Source: a virus
Strand: one strand, 5' to 3'
DNA: 50,423 nucleotides
Virus record (IMG/VR): IMGVR_UViG_3300032323_002407
Location: 1-50,423 of that record
Shown piece after piece: positions 23,031 to 31,325 of this stretch (within the stretch, counting starts at the first letter, position 1; each line of letters starts with the position of its first letter). The notes beneath the pieces were generated by a model that was not told the DNA's origin, ran no database searches, and was given only the letters and a program-made list of their open reading frames with translations. The position numbers and the translations under genes are program-made.

Positions 23031-24057
23031 GAATTGAAATTACCTTTGGTTGATCAGTAGTCTTCCACTTCGATAACATTGCTTCTCCTGCACATAAACA
23101 TTCCAGTCTGTGACATGTTACTGTTTGTAATGTTGGATGAAAATTATTTTTTAGGGCGGGATCATTTATATTGTAGTAATCATCTATTCCATATAACTTG
23201 GCTTTGCAGGTTCCGGTAATTAATCCCTCTCTGGTTATGTACAAAAAATTAGTACCGAGGGTGCATTGCCATCCAAAGAAATTGTTTATTTTGTTTAAAA
23301 TAAAATAATGATCAGTTTTTATAGTTTCTTTTGAGCCGTCGTCAAATATTGCAATGTGTTTTTTAAAAGTAAAGAATTTATCAAGGTGTCTTATTATGTC
23401 TACGAAAGAAGAATGTCTTTTTCGAGAAACTTTTAGATATTTTAATTGATCTGCTGTGTAGGTTGTCTCGCCGTTGATGTGGATTGGTCTGGCGATTACC
23501 ATGAATTTAATTTTCGTAGCGACCAAATAGTCAACCATAGATTTACATTTGTCCCATGCAGTGTGATCCATAAGCACTGCGGTAAGCACTGACACCTTTT
23601 TTTCAAGAAGTATTTCTACTACATCAACTATATGATTTAAATTTACAGATTCGTGATGAACGCTTATACCAATATGATCAAAGTAATGACCGTATTCTTT
23701 CCACCATCTCAATGTTCTCGATGCGTTGGTTTGTACTGTTATTAGAAGTTTTTTCTTTTTTCGGTCGTAATTAGATTTTTCACATACATGTTTAACCAGT
23801 TCTCCTAGATCTTTCCAAAGAGTAGGTTCACCGCCTAACAGATTTAATTGTATTTCATCTATGCCGTTGTTAAAATAGAACTCTATAATTGTTACTAAAT
23901 TTTCTTTTACTACGTTAACATCGGGCCATCCTGTGGTGCCTTCATTAGATCCAGGAAAACAATACCAGCATTTATAATTGCAGACATTACTTAACTCGTA
24001 TTGAAGTCTCAGTGTTTTAGGACTGTTATTTTTGATTTCAACAAGTTGTTTCTTCAT
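23020..24057 (-). CDS. radical SAM protein
   Basis: The 345-residue protein has C26-x3-C30-x2-C33 (NVCNYKCWYC), NLLGGEPTLW near residue 72 and a TNAS-like strand. Late cysteines (TGTCKAKL, CHRLECLC) suggest an auxiliary cluster. It overlaps the methyltransferase-like gene by 11 nt and the upstream gene by ATGA. Confidence 0.85.
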   Translation of the reverse strand: MKKQLVEIKNNSPKTLRLQYELSNVCNYKCWYCFPGSNEGTTGWPDVNVVKENLVTIIEFYFNNGIDEIQLNLLGGEPTLWKDLGELVKHVCEKSNYDRKKKKLLITVQTNASRTLRWWKEYGHYFDHIGISVHHESVNLNHIVDVVEILLEKKVSVLTAVLMDHTAWDKCKSMVDYLVATKIKFMVIARPIHINGETTYTADQLKYLKVSRKRHSSFVDIIRHLDKFFTFKKHIAIFDDGSKETIKTDHYFILNKINNFFGWQCTLGTNFLYITREGLITGTCKAKLYGIDDYYNINDPALKNNFHPTLQTVTCHRLECLCAGEAMLSKWKTTDQPKVISIHAN

Positions 24058-25439
24058 AGTATAGTCTCTAATTCTTTGAATATAGTTTCAGAATGCAGAC
24101 CTCTGATGTTGTCAAGATTGTGAACATATTCTTTAAAATCGGGTATTAGATTACTATGATCCTCTGCCTCTACAAATTTAAGTATGCTTTCCCAACGATT
24201 CCATCCATTGGGGTTGTGTATCCAAAAGTCATCATCCTGGCGGTAGTTGTCCCATAACCATTGTTTAAATTCTGCGAAGTCTTTTCTCAACTGTGCTTTA
24301 TCTTCCTTAGGAAGAATACGTGCTGACAGAAATGTGGGAATATACAACATATGCATATTAAGTAGGCCACCGCCGGACTCTATACCAAACATCTCAAACT
24401 TGTTGATCTTTTTAAATTGTTTTTTAACTTTCCATTTGGCAAAATCTATTATGTGTTTGATGTTGAAAATTTGCACAGCGCAGGCAATACCTACCTTGAT
24501 GTTGTCTGGAGTGTTGTCAAGTTTTTCCAACGCTGCTTCGGTCTCGGCCCAACTCACAGGATATCGAATATAATGATTGCGATCTCCTACAGCATCTATG
24601 CTGAATGCGAATCTAACTTCTCGGAACTTGGACCAGATTTCAATGATTTCATCGTCGACCAACACTCCGTTTGAATTGTATCGAACAGTGATATTGCCAG
24701 CATGGCCTCGACGAATGATCTCTTCTAAGAACTTTCTATGCTCTTTGATCATTAAAGGTTCGCCTCCGGCAAAATACAATTGCTGTATGTTCGGAATCTG
24801 CTGAAAAATTTCTTCCCAAAGCTCCGGCTTTTCATACCATTGATTATCAAACGTGTCTTTGTCCCAATTGATCTGTTGTAGAATAATAGGACTTCGAGTT
24901 TTAGAGATCAGTTTGTCGTAGTCTTGCGTCCATCTACTGCTGTCGTGCGGGGTACACATCACACATTTTAAGTTGCAGTTATGACCGAGTCGTAGATCGA
25001 GATATCGTATCATCGGAGGAACTACTCCGTTGGTTTCTGTATCTCTGACTAATTGTGCAAGGTCAGTGCCTTCTTCGTGCCAGTAGTATGTTTCCCAAAT
25101 ACGTTTGCTAACTATTCCTTGTGATTCTTCTTCGAAACACTTAGAACAGCTTGAAGGAATATTGCCATCCAGCATGGTAGTTCTAACAGTTCGCATATAC
25201 TTGTTATTCCATGCACTCTGTAGAGTTTCCTTGCCAAAATTAGCAGGTATGCCATCTTCTTTTTTTACTAATCCTGCATCCATGATGCCGTTAGTAGCTT
25301 GGCTGGCATTTGATCCGCAGCATAATCTAGCATCGCCATTGGGGCGTGTGGCCACGTGTATCCATGGCAGCACACAAAATGTAGAGGTACCTGTTTTCTT
25401 TTCTACTATTTCAATAAATTTTTTAACTTTATCAGACAC
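24054..25439 (-). CDS. radical SAM protein with N-terminal twitch/SPASM-type cysteines
   Basis: The 461-residue protein begins with FCVLPWIHVATRPNGDARLCC (C22, C40, C41) and C98/C101, the pattern of twitch-domain radical SAM proteins. The catalytic GHNCNLKCVMC (C155, C159, C162) and FAGGEPLMI follow. It is the longest of the set. Unlike the others, auxiliary ligands precede the core. Likely Fe-S cluster dependent; substrate unknown. Confidence 0.85.
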   Translation of the reverse strand: MSDKVKKFIEIVEKKTGTSTFCVLPWIHVATRPNGDARLCCGSNASQATNGIMDAGLVKKEDGIPANFGKETLQSAWNNKYMRTVRTTMLDGNIPSSCSKCFEEESQGIVSKRIWETYYWHEEGTDLAQLVRDTETNGVVPPMIRYLDLRLGHNCNLKCVMCTPHDSSRWTQDYDKLISKTRSPIILQQINWDKDTFDNQWYEKPELWEEIFQQIPNIQQLYFAGGEPLMIKEHRKFLEEIIRRGHAGNITVRYNSNGVLVDDEIIEIWSKFREVRFAFSIDAVGDRNHYIRYPVSWAETEAALEKLDNTPDNIKVGIACAVQIFNIKHIIDFAKWKVKKQFKKINKFEMFGIESGGGLLNMHMLYIPTFLSARILPKEDKAQLRKDFAEFKQWLWDNYRQDDDFWIHNPNGWNRWESILKFVEAEDHSNLIPDFKEYVHNLDNIRGLHSETIFKELETIL

Positions 25440-26448
25440 TGTTAGCCTTTGAACAGCCGTCTCTGTTCTGCCATTTCGGAATTTTAGAATCTGCCGAACT
25501 TACACAGCTGGCAGTCTCACATGATTTTGGACTGTCAAACAATTTAAATCCCTGAGTCAATGTTCCCAACGGCTGATCGTGACAGCTATATGATCTTTTT
25601 ACTTCATTACTTCTTATTATAACACTTTGATAGCCACTATTGCAACTCCAACCATTGAACTTATTGAACCCAAATGCATTGAACCTTTCGGCTTGATCAA
25701 AAAGATATTCTGTGTCATTGTCATCGTATAGTGCGATTTGATAAAGTTCACCATCCATCGACTGCTGTGGAAATCCTGTCTGCATGAGATGTATCATTTC
25801 GTCAGTGTATCCGTGAACAATACCGCTGGCTGTGGGATCGCTTTGAGGTTTCAGCGTTACATTGATTCCACGAGCATGAAATCGTTGACAGCGTTCATAC
25901 AGTGACCAAAATTGATCAGGAACCATAACTTGATTTATTGTAACATGTACTCGCTCGTAGATCAGTTGCAGACATTTGTCTCCAAACTCTTGCTCCTTGG
26001 CAAATTCTGCATGAAAGCTGGCTGTGATACTGCGGCGTTGTACCATGTCTGTGTTAGCACACCAAGCATTCCACCACTTAGATCCGGGCGAAAGATTCGT
26101 GGTCATGTGTACACTTTGGTAAGAACTTTCTAGATCGTCTTGCATATACCGCATGAGTTGAGGCAGCTGTTTATACGCAGTAGGTTCACCGCCCGAGAAA
26201 CTCCAATGGAATTCAGTAAATCCATTTGATCTGGCCTGTTGTTTGATTTCATCTATAGTGTTGGTGTATACTTCAAATGGTTGATAATCAATCTTATCAC
26301 TTCGGGCATACGGCCAACAGTAAGAACAGTTGTAATTACAGAAGCGGCCTAAAATCCAACTGGTTGAAAACAGTGGACGGCCAAGCATCGTGCGTTGTCC
26401 AAATCTTACTATGCGATCAAATGGTATCTTGGTAAAGTCGTGCGTCAT
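25432..26448 (-). CDS. radical SAM protein, first gene of the minus block
   Basis: The 338-residue protein has C37-x3-C41-x2-C44 (RFCNYNCSYC), SFSGGEPTAY near residue 90 and a TTNLS strand, with late cysteines (WSCNSG, SYSCHD, CETASC) for an auxiliary site. A minus-strand TAAATA box lies 10 nt before the ATG with no clear Shine-Dalgarno. It resembles the genes at 20262 and 23020, so the group probably arose by duplication. Confidence 0.85.
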   Translation of the reverse strand: MTHDFTKIPFDRIVRFGQRTMLGRPLFSTSWILGRFCNYNCSYCWPYARSDKIDYQPFEVYTNTIDEIKQQARSNGFTEFHWSFSGGEPTAYKQLPQLMRYMQDDLESSYQSVHMTTNLSPGSKWWNAWCANTDMVQRRSITASFHAEFAKEQEFGDKCLQLIYERVHVTINQVMVPDQFWSLYERCQRFHARGINVTLKPQSDPTASGIVHGYTDEMIHLMQTGFPQQSMDGELYQIALYDDNDTEYLFDQAERFNAFGFNKFNGWSCNSGYQSVIIRSNEVKRSYSCHDQPLGTLTQGFKLFDSPKSCETASCVSSADSKIPKWQNRDGCSKANSV

Positions 26449-26458
26449 ATTCTGACAG

Positions 26459-26464
26459 TATTTA
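26459..26464 (-). promoter_or_regulatory. TAAATA box before the radical SAM block
   Basis: The minus-strand TTAAATA ends 10 nt from ATG 26448. It is the only promoter-like signal upstream of the six-gene minus block, and no GA-rich ribosome binding site is seen. Confidence 0.5.
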
Positions 26465-26476
26465 ACTACAAAATGC

Positions 26477-26505
26477 TTGACCTTTTGCGTTTACGGTTAT
26501 ATACT
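26477..26505 (+). promoter_or_regulatory. sigma70-type promoter of the tRNA-like RNA
   Basis: TTGACC (26477-26482), 17-nt spacer, TATACT (26500-26505). The expected start about 7 nt downstream is 26512, precisely the 5' end of the tRNA-like fold. Confidence 0.8.
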
Positions 26506-26511
26506 GTATGA

Positions 26512-26620
26512 GTGGTCGTGAGTGGAACTTGGTATACCTCCGGTCCGTTGTGAAACGCATTTGGGCAAGGGCAACGTCTTAGACATCGCTTTGTAGGTTC
26601 GAATCCTACCGACCACACCA
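26512..26620 (+). ncRNA. tRNA-like RNA without a normal anticodon arm
   Basis: The acceptor GTGGTCG/CGACCAC is perfect, and a T-arm GTAGG-TTCGAAT-CCTAC and encoded CCA follow. The total of 109 nt is too long for an ordinary tRNA. The middle has no seven-base anticodon loop. It holds a hairpin CGTT-GTGA-AACG (26546-26557) with a GNRA tetraloop and an imperfect hairpin built on GTC-TTA-GAC. A dedicated promoter starts at its first base. It could be charged but not decode, or act as a regulatory RNA. A highly aberrant class II tRNA is the alternative. Confidence 0.65.
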
Positions 26621-26663
26621 TATACTACGATAAGTAGAATAACATAACTTTAAGGAAAATAAT

Positions 26664-26858
26664 ATGTCAAACACAGTAGAACAACTAAAAGCAGACTTCG
26701 AAGCATTCCTGGCTGAGGATGCAAAGTTCACAGCCGGTAATGGGGCTGCAGGAACTCGGGCTCGTAAAGCACTTCAAGAAGTTGCCAAAGGTGTTAAAGC
26801 TCGTCGCAATGAAATTACCGAAGAAAAGAATTCCCGCAAAGAAGCCAAGGCTGCGTAA
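26664..26858 (+). CDS. histone H1-like protein (Hc1 family)
   Basis: A 64-residue Lys/Ala-rich protein with the Hc1-type pattern: a short acidic N-terminal helix (LKADFEAFLAEDAKF), then GAAGTRARKALQEVAKGVKARRNEI and a basic tail. Such proteins bind and compact DNA. TAAGGA precedes ATG 26664. It follows the tRNA-like RNA and may share its promoter. Confidence 0.75.
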   Translation: MSNTVEQLKADFEAFLAEDAKFTAGNGAAGTRARKALQEVAKGVKARRNEITEEKNSRKEAKAA

Positions 26859-26859
26859 A

Positions 26860-27360
26860 GTGGCAGACTCTCAGGACGATACCATCATCGATCTTGGAAT
26901 TGGTCACGGTGCTGGCACTGGTTACATTTCGGGCGGTGCCGGCACTGATACCATTACAATAGATTCATCTATATGGACCACCGGATCTACCACGATATCT
27001 AATGGCGGGTATACAATAGGAACTGGTAGCACTACTGTTCCCTACACATATACTACTACAGGAACTGGATCTTATAATCCATTCAATGGATATAATAATA
27101 TCGGAATTGGAAATACTGGTACTACTGTACATATCGACGGCGATGGTCTTACCATGAAGGAAGGTGCTGATATTAAAATCGGTGGTAAGAGTCTAACCGA
27201 GGCTATAGAAAAGATCGAGGAACGGTTAGGCATACTTCATCCTAATCCCAAATTAGAAGAACGTTGGGAACAGTTAAAAGAATTGCGTAGGCAATATGTA
27301 GAAATGGAAAAAGACCTTCTCGAAAAAGACAAGCTCATGAAGATTTTAAAGGAAGCATAA
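26860..27360 (+). CDS. Gly/Thr-rich protein with C-terminal coiled coil
   Basis: I choose GTG 26860 (AAGG upstream) over an ATG at 26719 that would overlap the Hc1-like gene by 140 nt. The 166-residue product has a low-complexity Gly/Thr/Ser first half resembling fibre repeats. It continues with DGLTMKEGADIKIGGKS and a charged helix (residues about 115-165). It may be a minor virion or assembly protein. It overlaps thyX by TAATG. Confidence 0.65.
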   Translation: MADSQDDTIIDLGIGHGAGTGYISGGAGTDTITIDSSIWTTGSTTISNGGYTIGTGSTTVPYTYTTTGTGSYNPFNGYNNIGIGNTGTTVHIDGDGLTMKEGADIKIGGKSLTEAIEKIEERLGILHPNPKLEERWEQLKELRRQYVEMEKDLLEKDKLMKILKEA

Positions 27361-28043
27361 TGAATGTTCGATTGCTCAGTTACAGCCAGCCCACACAGGA
27401 ATTTGAAGACCTTGGCATCGCAGATGCACAGGAACTCATTGCGTATTGCGCCCGTGTCAGCAACCCATCAAACCAACTCAACACAGACACATCAGAAAAA
27501 CTCATCCGATACTTGGTCAAGCACCAACACTGGAGCCCACTTGAAATGGTCTCAGCCTGTATCGAAATCACAACCACAAGAGATATTGCACGACAGATCC
27601 TTAGACATCGCAGTTTCAGCTTCCAAGAATTCAGTCAGCGATATGCTGACCCTACTCAAGACCTGTCGTTTGTACTGCGAGAAGCACGAAAGCAAGATCC
27701 AAAAAACAGACAGAACTCAATCGCATTGGAACCAACAATTGGTGATGCACTGTTACAAGACCAATGGCGAGACAAACAGCTCGAGCTTATTGCATTGGCC
27801 AAAAGCACCTACGAGTGGGCTGTCAATAACGGTATAGCCAAAGAACAAGCTCGTGCAGTGCTGCCAGAAGGCAATACAGTTAGTAAACTTTATATGAACG
27901 GTACACTTCGTTCGTGGGTGCATTTTATCGAACTGCGGTCGGCGAATGGCACACAAAAAGAACATCAAGAAGTTGCTATTGCCTGTGCTAAAGTAATTGC
28001 GGACATATTTCCGATGGCAGACAATCTAGTAAAACATGACTGA
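27360..28043 (+). CDS. thyX: FAD-dependent thymidylate synthase ThyX
   Basis: The 227-residue protein contains RHRSFSFQEFSQRY, the ThyX signature RHRxxSxxxxSxRY, and a later NGTLRSWVHFIELR segment typical of the family. ThyX methylates dUMP to dTMP using methylene-tetrahydrofolate and FADH2. Phages commonly carry it for DNA synthesis. It overlaps genes on both sides. Confidence 0.95.
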   Translation: MNVRLLSYSQPTQEFEDLGIADAQELIAYCARVSNPSNQLNTDTSEKLIRYLVKHQHWSPLEMVSACIEITTTRDIARQILRHRSFSFQEFSQRYADPTQDLSFVLREARKQDPKNRQNSIALEPTIGDALLQDQWRDKQLELIALAKSTYEWAVNNGIAKEQARAVLPEGNTVSKLYMNGTLRSWVHFIELRSANGTQKEHQEVAIACAKVIADIFPMADNLVKHD

Positions 28044-28419
28044 CGAATTAAAAGACTTTTGTCGCAACTATGAAGTGAATGTGCTCAACGATTCGAAACG
28101 TAGAGCACGTTATCACCCTCCACGTTTCTTTACAGAACCATCCAGAGCCGATGTTATTCGCAACGACATTGTGGAGTTTGAAACTGAGCAGGTCATTACC
28201 TTAGAAATTCCAGAAGGTCGATTGCGTACACTGATAGAGATGGAACGCCGTTTCTTTAAATGGCAACGACATAGTCAAGGAGAAATTGACATGTTTGAAA
28301 CACTAATGAACAAAGAACGAGAAGAAGCAAACATTAGGCACACCAACACCGCGGTGCAAAAGGCCTATGAGCAGTATTCAATCATGCTTAATCTAGCAGG
28401 CTACCAGAGAAAGATATGA
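28036..28419 (+). CDS. hypothetical protein
   Basis: A 127-residue charged protein with a likely C-terminal helical region (residues 65-120). It overlaps thyX by eight nt and kdsB by ATGA, so it is co-expressed with them. No motif or family recognised. Confidence 0.7.
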   Translation: MTDELKDFCRNYEVNVLNDSKRRARYHPPRFFTEPSRADVIRNDIVEFETEQVITLEIPEGRLRTLIEMERRFFKWQRHSQGEIDMFETLMNKEREEANIRHTNTAVQKAYEQYSIMLNLAGYQRKI

Positions 28420-29075
28420 AAACCGCTGTAGTCATTCCAGCAAGATTAGACAGCACTCGTTTTCCAAACAAAATGCTCTGCGATGTTGGAGGTCAAACTC
28501 TAATACGCAGAGTATACGAACAGTGTTTGAAAACAGGCTTTGATGTCTATGTGGCCACTGATAGCAAAGAGATTGCCGATCAGGTAGACAATGCAGTCTT
28601 TGCCTATGACTGTGAAAACGGTACAGCACGTATCGCTGAAGCATATAAACAGATGCCGCACTACGATTGCATCATCAATGTGCAAGGCGACATGGTCATT
28701 GTTCCTGTGGAAGATGTTCTCAAACTACCGGCATTGTTAGACATGCATGATGTCGCTACTCTCAAACATCCAATGCAACCAGATCAACAACATGATTCAA
28801 ACACAGTCAAAGTAATTTCCAGCAACGGAGAAGCACATTGGTTCTGTCGGGCTCCGCTGAAGTACGGAGATTGGCATTATGGAATCTATGCCTATCGAAC
28901 TCCTGCGTTGAAATGCTACAGAACATTAACTGTCTATCCCGAAGAGTCAATTGAAAGTTTGGAACAACTGCGTTGGATCCAAAATGGCTACACTATTGGC
29001 ATCGCTGACGCAGGCTACGCTGCCGAAATCAACACTCCTGAAGATTTGGAATCATTCAAAAAACAAGTATCTTGA
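28416..29075 (+). CDS. kdsB: CMP-Kdo synthetase (KdsB)
   Basis: The 219-residue protein begins KTAVVIPARLDSTRFPNKML, the nucleotide-binding start of KdsB. It also has VYVATDSKEI, the NVQGDMVIV metal/nucleotide segment and the late sequence ESIESLEQLRW. KdsB couples Kdo to CTP, giving CMP-Kdo, the donor for lipopolysaccharide core. It is about 30 residues shorter than E. coli KdsB. KdsA is encoded at 35086; together they would feed a Kdo-transfer step. Confidence 0.92.
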   Translation: MKTAVVIPARLDSTRFPNKMLCDVGGQTLIRRVYEQCLKTGFDVYVATDSKEIADQVDNAVFAYDCENGTARIAEAYKQMPHYDCIINVQGDMVIVPVEDVLKLPALLDMHDVATLKHPMQPDQQHDSNTVKVISSNGEAHWFCRAPLKYGDWHYGIYAYRTPALKCYRTLTVYPEESIESLEQLRWIQNGYTIGIADAGYAAEINTPEDLESFKKQVS

Positions 29076-29100
29076 CAGGTTTCTAGAAAGATAGTATAAT
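29072..29100 (+). promoter_or_regulatory. consensus sigma70-type promoter
   Basis: TTGACA (29072-29077), 17-nt spacer, TATAAT (29095-29100). The -35 box overlaps the kdsB stop codon. It drives the genes from 29137 to about 31269. Confidence 0.92.
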
Positions 29101-29136
29101 TAAAGTGTTCGGCAGTATAATCTTTAAGGAATAAAA

Positions 29137-29970
29137 ATGCGTAGTCATTATTGGACATGTTCAAAATTTGCAGATTGGCTTCGAGGCACGCCAAAGATCA
29201 AGTGTGGCACCAGCGAAGAGTGGGATGCTTGGACCGAACAAGCCAAAACTGCGCACCCAATTCGTTGGTGGATTGCTGAAGAAGGATTAGATCACCTTCA
29301 AAAATTTGTCTATTACATACCAGATCGACTAAATGACATTCGCTATTATATTAATAATCGTTGGATTACTCGCAGTCATGCCCTTACTGCCCATCCCCGA
29401 GATATTGCGCCGGGCACTTGGCGGGATGTGGGCAATCGCTTTCTTCCTTGTCTTTTCAATGAGCTTGTGGATTTTGTTGAAATAGAGCAGGCATGGCATC
29501 ACTGTATTTGGAGTGATGATGCTAAGACCAAGTTCAATGTTCCTTGGTATCGCAAAGGGTGGCTACGGTTGAGAACATGGCGCTGTCCAGAAGCCGGTAT
29601 GGAATATCTACGTTGGGCCGAAACTCTTACCAACGAAGAGTTTTTGGAAGAAGGTGAAAAGCACAAAGCCGAGCCAACATATCAAGCCAAAGCTGCTAAG
29701 GAAATCATCGAGCTGTATACCTGGTGGACTGTTACTTATCGCAATCGTCCAGACCCTATGGATGCCAGTGGTTGGAGTGCCCACTGCGAGGCCATGCGTG
29801 TGAAGTATCCAGGTAGTTTCTTTTCTAGCTTAAACTCAAAAGATCCTACAGATCGCAAAGCCAGCGACAAGGCACACAAACTGCTTACTAAGATTGAAAA
29901 GACCTACGAAAAAGAAGATGAAGAAATGATGATCCGACTGATTAAAATTCGCGAAAGCCTATGGACTTGA
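29137..29970 (+). CDS. hypothetical protein
   Basis: A 277-residue protein very rich in Trp (about 20) with charged helices, starting at ATG 29137 behind TAAGGA. The N-terminal motif YWTCSKFADWLRG and a central HHCIWSDDAKTKFNVPWYR stand out. No catalytic motif is recognised. It is first behind a consensus promoter, so probably early. Confidence 0.75.
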   Translation: MRSHYWTCSKFADWLRGTPKIKCGTSEEWDAWTEQAKTAHPIRWWIAEEGLDHLQKFVYYIPDRLNDIRYYINNRWITRSHALTAHPRDIAPGTWRDVGNRFLPCLFNELVDFVEIEQAWHHCIWSDDAKTKFNVPWYRKGWLRLRTWRCPEAGMEYLRWAETLTNEEFLEEGEKHKAEPTYQAKAAKEIIELYTWWTVTYRNRPDPMDASGWSAHCEAMRVKYPGSFFSSLNSKDPTDRKASDKAHKLLTKIEKTYEKEDEEMMIRLIKIRESLWT

Positions 29971-29971
29971 T

Positions 29972-30193
29972 ATGAGTATAGCAGATAAAAACGACCACAG
30001 CATTGAGGATCTATATGCCAAATATCTACAGTTCACATCAGTGATGTTGGAAGACTATAAAGATATCGAGATAGCAGGTATCATGATCACACAGGCTCTC
30101 AGCATGTATAAAACCGTGTTGCTAGAAGAAGATTATCAACGCATGGTACAAAGCATATATGAAAGAAGAAACGATGTCAAAACCTTCAACTGA
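29972..30193 (+). CDS. small hypothetical protein
   Basis: A 73-residue, mostly helical protein (IEDLYAKYLQFTSVML) follows the previous gene by one nt. The end overlaps the next gene. It has the size and composition of phage accessory proteins with no assignable role. Confidence 0.65.
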   Translation: MSIADKNDHSIEDLYAKYLQFTSVMLEDYKDIEIAGIMITQALSMYKTVLLEEDYQRMVQSIYERRNDVKTFN

Positions 30194-30524
30194 TTTTAAA
30201 CCTCAATCTCCTGCACAAGGAATCCTCAAACGTGATAGTTGGGGAGATGCTATCACTTATCAGGTTGTTTGTGAATGTCAAGATGCTGATCACGATCACA
30301 ATGTTTGGGTTGAAGCCGATGATCATCGTGTGACTGTTACTACCTATACCACACAGAAGTCTCAATGGTGGAAGCTCAATCGTTGGCAGACTATTTGGAT
30401 CCTGCTGACCAAAGGCTATGTTAAGTACGAAGCTAACATTATTATGAGTGAGCAACAGGCTCTTAATTACGCAGAAACTCTAAAGAAAGCAATTAAAGAT
30501 GTCAAAAGTTTCAAGCAGTCCTGA
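30174..30524 (+). CDS. hypothetical protein
   Basis: A protein of 116 residues from ATG 30174 (an ATG at 30159 is the alternative). A His/Asp-rich stretch CECQDADHDHNVWVEAD lies near residue 40 and a TTQKSQWWKLNRW basic-aromatic segment follows. It overlaps both neighbours by 20-26 nt. No family is recognised; metal binding is possible but unproven. Confidence 0.65.
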   Translation: MSKPSTDFKPQSPAQGILKRDSWGDAITYQVVCECQDADHDHNVWVEADDHRVTVTTYTTQKSQWWKLNRWQTIWILLTKGYVKYEANIIMSEQQALNYAETLKKAIKDVKSFKQS

Positions 30525-31056
30525 ACGCCATACCTTTCAAAAGGAAGGTGCTATTCAGAGGGCAGAAGAAAAGGGTGAAGAACCTAACCAAGCCTATATC
30601 GATATGTGGGATCAGATTAAGATCGACGATGCCAACAAGATTAACGATCCTGCTTGGCAACAGAACAACATGGAATACGATCTACGCAGTAACGAGTGGA
30701 TTTTAGAAAAAGTTCGTGCCAGCGAAACCTATGCCCAAAATGTATATGCGGCGATGTGTAATAACGATTTTATAAAATTAGAAGTTGTTCCTATCCTTAG
30801 ACAAGATCCAGACAGAGACTATTGGTCAGCTTCTTGGAGATACGCAGGCGGCATTGTGGCAGATATGCGACAAGAAGGTGACTACATTGATTGGTATTGT
30901 AGCGGCATCGGTAATGACGAGTCTGGCTACGGATTAGATCATCGTCCTGCAAATGGGTATGTACCAGAAGGTTGTATTACCGACGAGATCCGGTCTGATC
31001 TCCAACGTCTTGGCTGGGCAGTAGTGCCTGGTGGAGATTGGGAAAAATTTACTTAA
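30499..31056 (+). CDS. hypothetical protein
   Basis: A 185-residue acidic protein with a charged N-terminus and a C-terminal half rich in Gly, Asp and Trp (DYWSASWRYAGG, then ESGYGLDHRP). It overlaps the previous gene by 26 nt. No recognised motif. Confidence 0.7.
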   Translation: MSKVSSSPERHTFQKEGAIQRAEEKGEEPNQAYIDMWDQIKIDDANKINDPAWQQNNMEYDLRSNEWILEKVRASETYAQNVYAAMCNNDFIKLEVVPILRQDPDRDYWSASWRYAGGIVADMRQEGDYIDWYCSGIGNDESGYGLDHRPANGYVPEGCITDEIRSDLQRLGWAVVPGGDWEKFT

Positions 31057-31074
31057 GGAGATTGTGTTAGTATC

Positions 31075-31269
31075 ATGAACTTTGAACTATACGAAGTTTG
31101 GGCAGTGGATGAAGCCGGTCACGAAGAATTGGTAGAAACCACCAGCAGCAGGAAAGAAGCGTTAGAAATAGCAGAAGCCAATCTTGGATTGGGTGTTATG
31201 GAAGCCATTGTATATCAAGAAGATGAGAATGGTGACCTACACGAAATCAAGAGATTTACTCATGGTTGA
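31075..31269 (+). CDS. small acidic hypothetical protein
   Basis: A 64-residue protein with alternating strands and a helix (YEVWAVDEAGHEELV, then SRKEALEIAEANLG). AAGGAGA lies about 17 nt upstream. The stop codon lies inside the -35 box of the next promoter. No family is recognised. Confidence 0.65.
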   Translation: MNFELYEVWAVDEAGHEELVETTSSRKEALEIAEANLGLGVMEAIVYQEDENGDLHEIKRFTHG

Positions 31270-31294
31270 CAAATGTACAGTTTGGTGCTATAAT
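31266..31294 (+). promoter_or_regulatory. consensus sigma70-type promoter
   Basis: TTGACA (31266-31271), 17-nt spacer, TATAAT (31289-31294). It precedes the AGGAG and ATG 31326 of the next gene. Confidence 0.92.
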
Positions 31295-31325
31295 ATATGT
31301 ATTGTTTAACAACAGGAGTGACTCT

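Noticed and set aside
25432-26448. QueE assignment for one of the radical SAM genes
   Set aside because: QueE is about 220 residues and lacks the C-terminal cysteine-rich extension; all six radical SAM proteins here are 338-461 residues.
26719-26859. ATG 26719 as start of the Gly/Thr-rich protein
   Set aside because: It lies inside the Hc1-like gene in another frame; GTG 26860 directly after that stop is preferred.
27364-27837. 157-codon frame within thyX
   Set aside because: It is a shifted-frame shadow of thyX with Ser/Thr/His-rich nonsense composition and no upstream signal.
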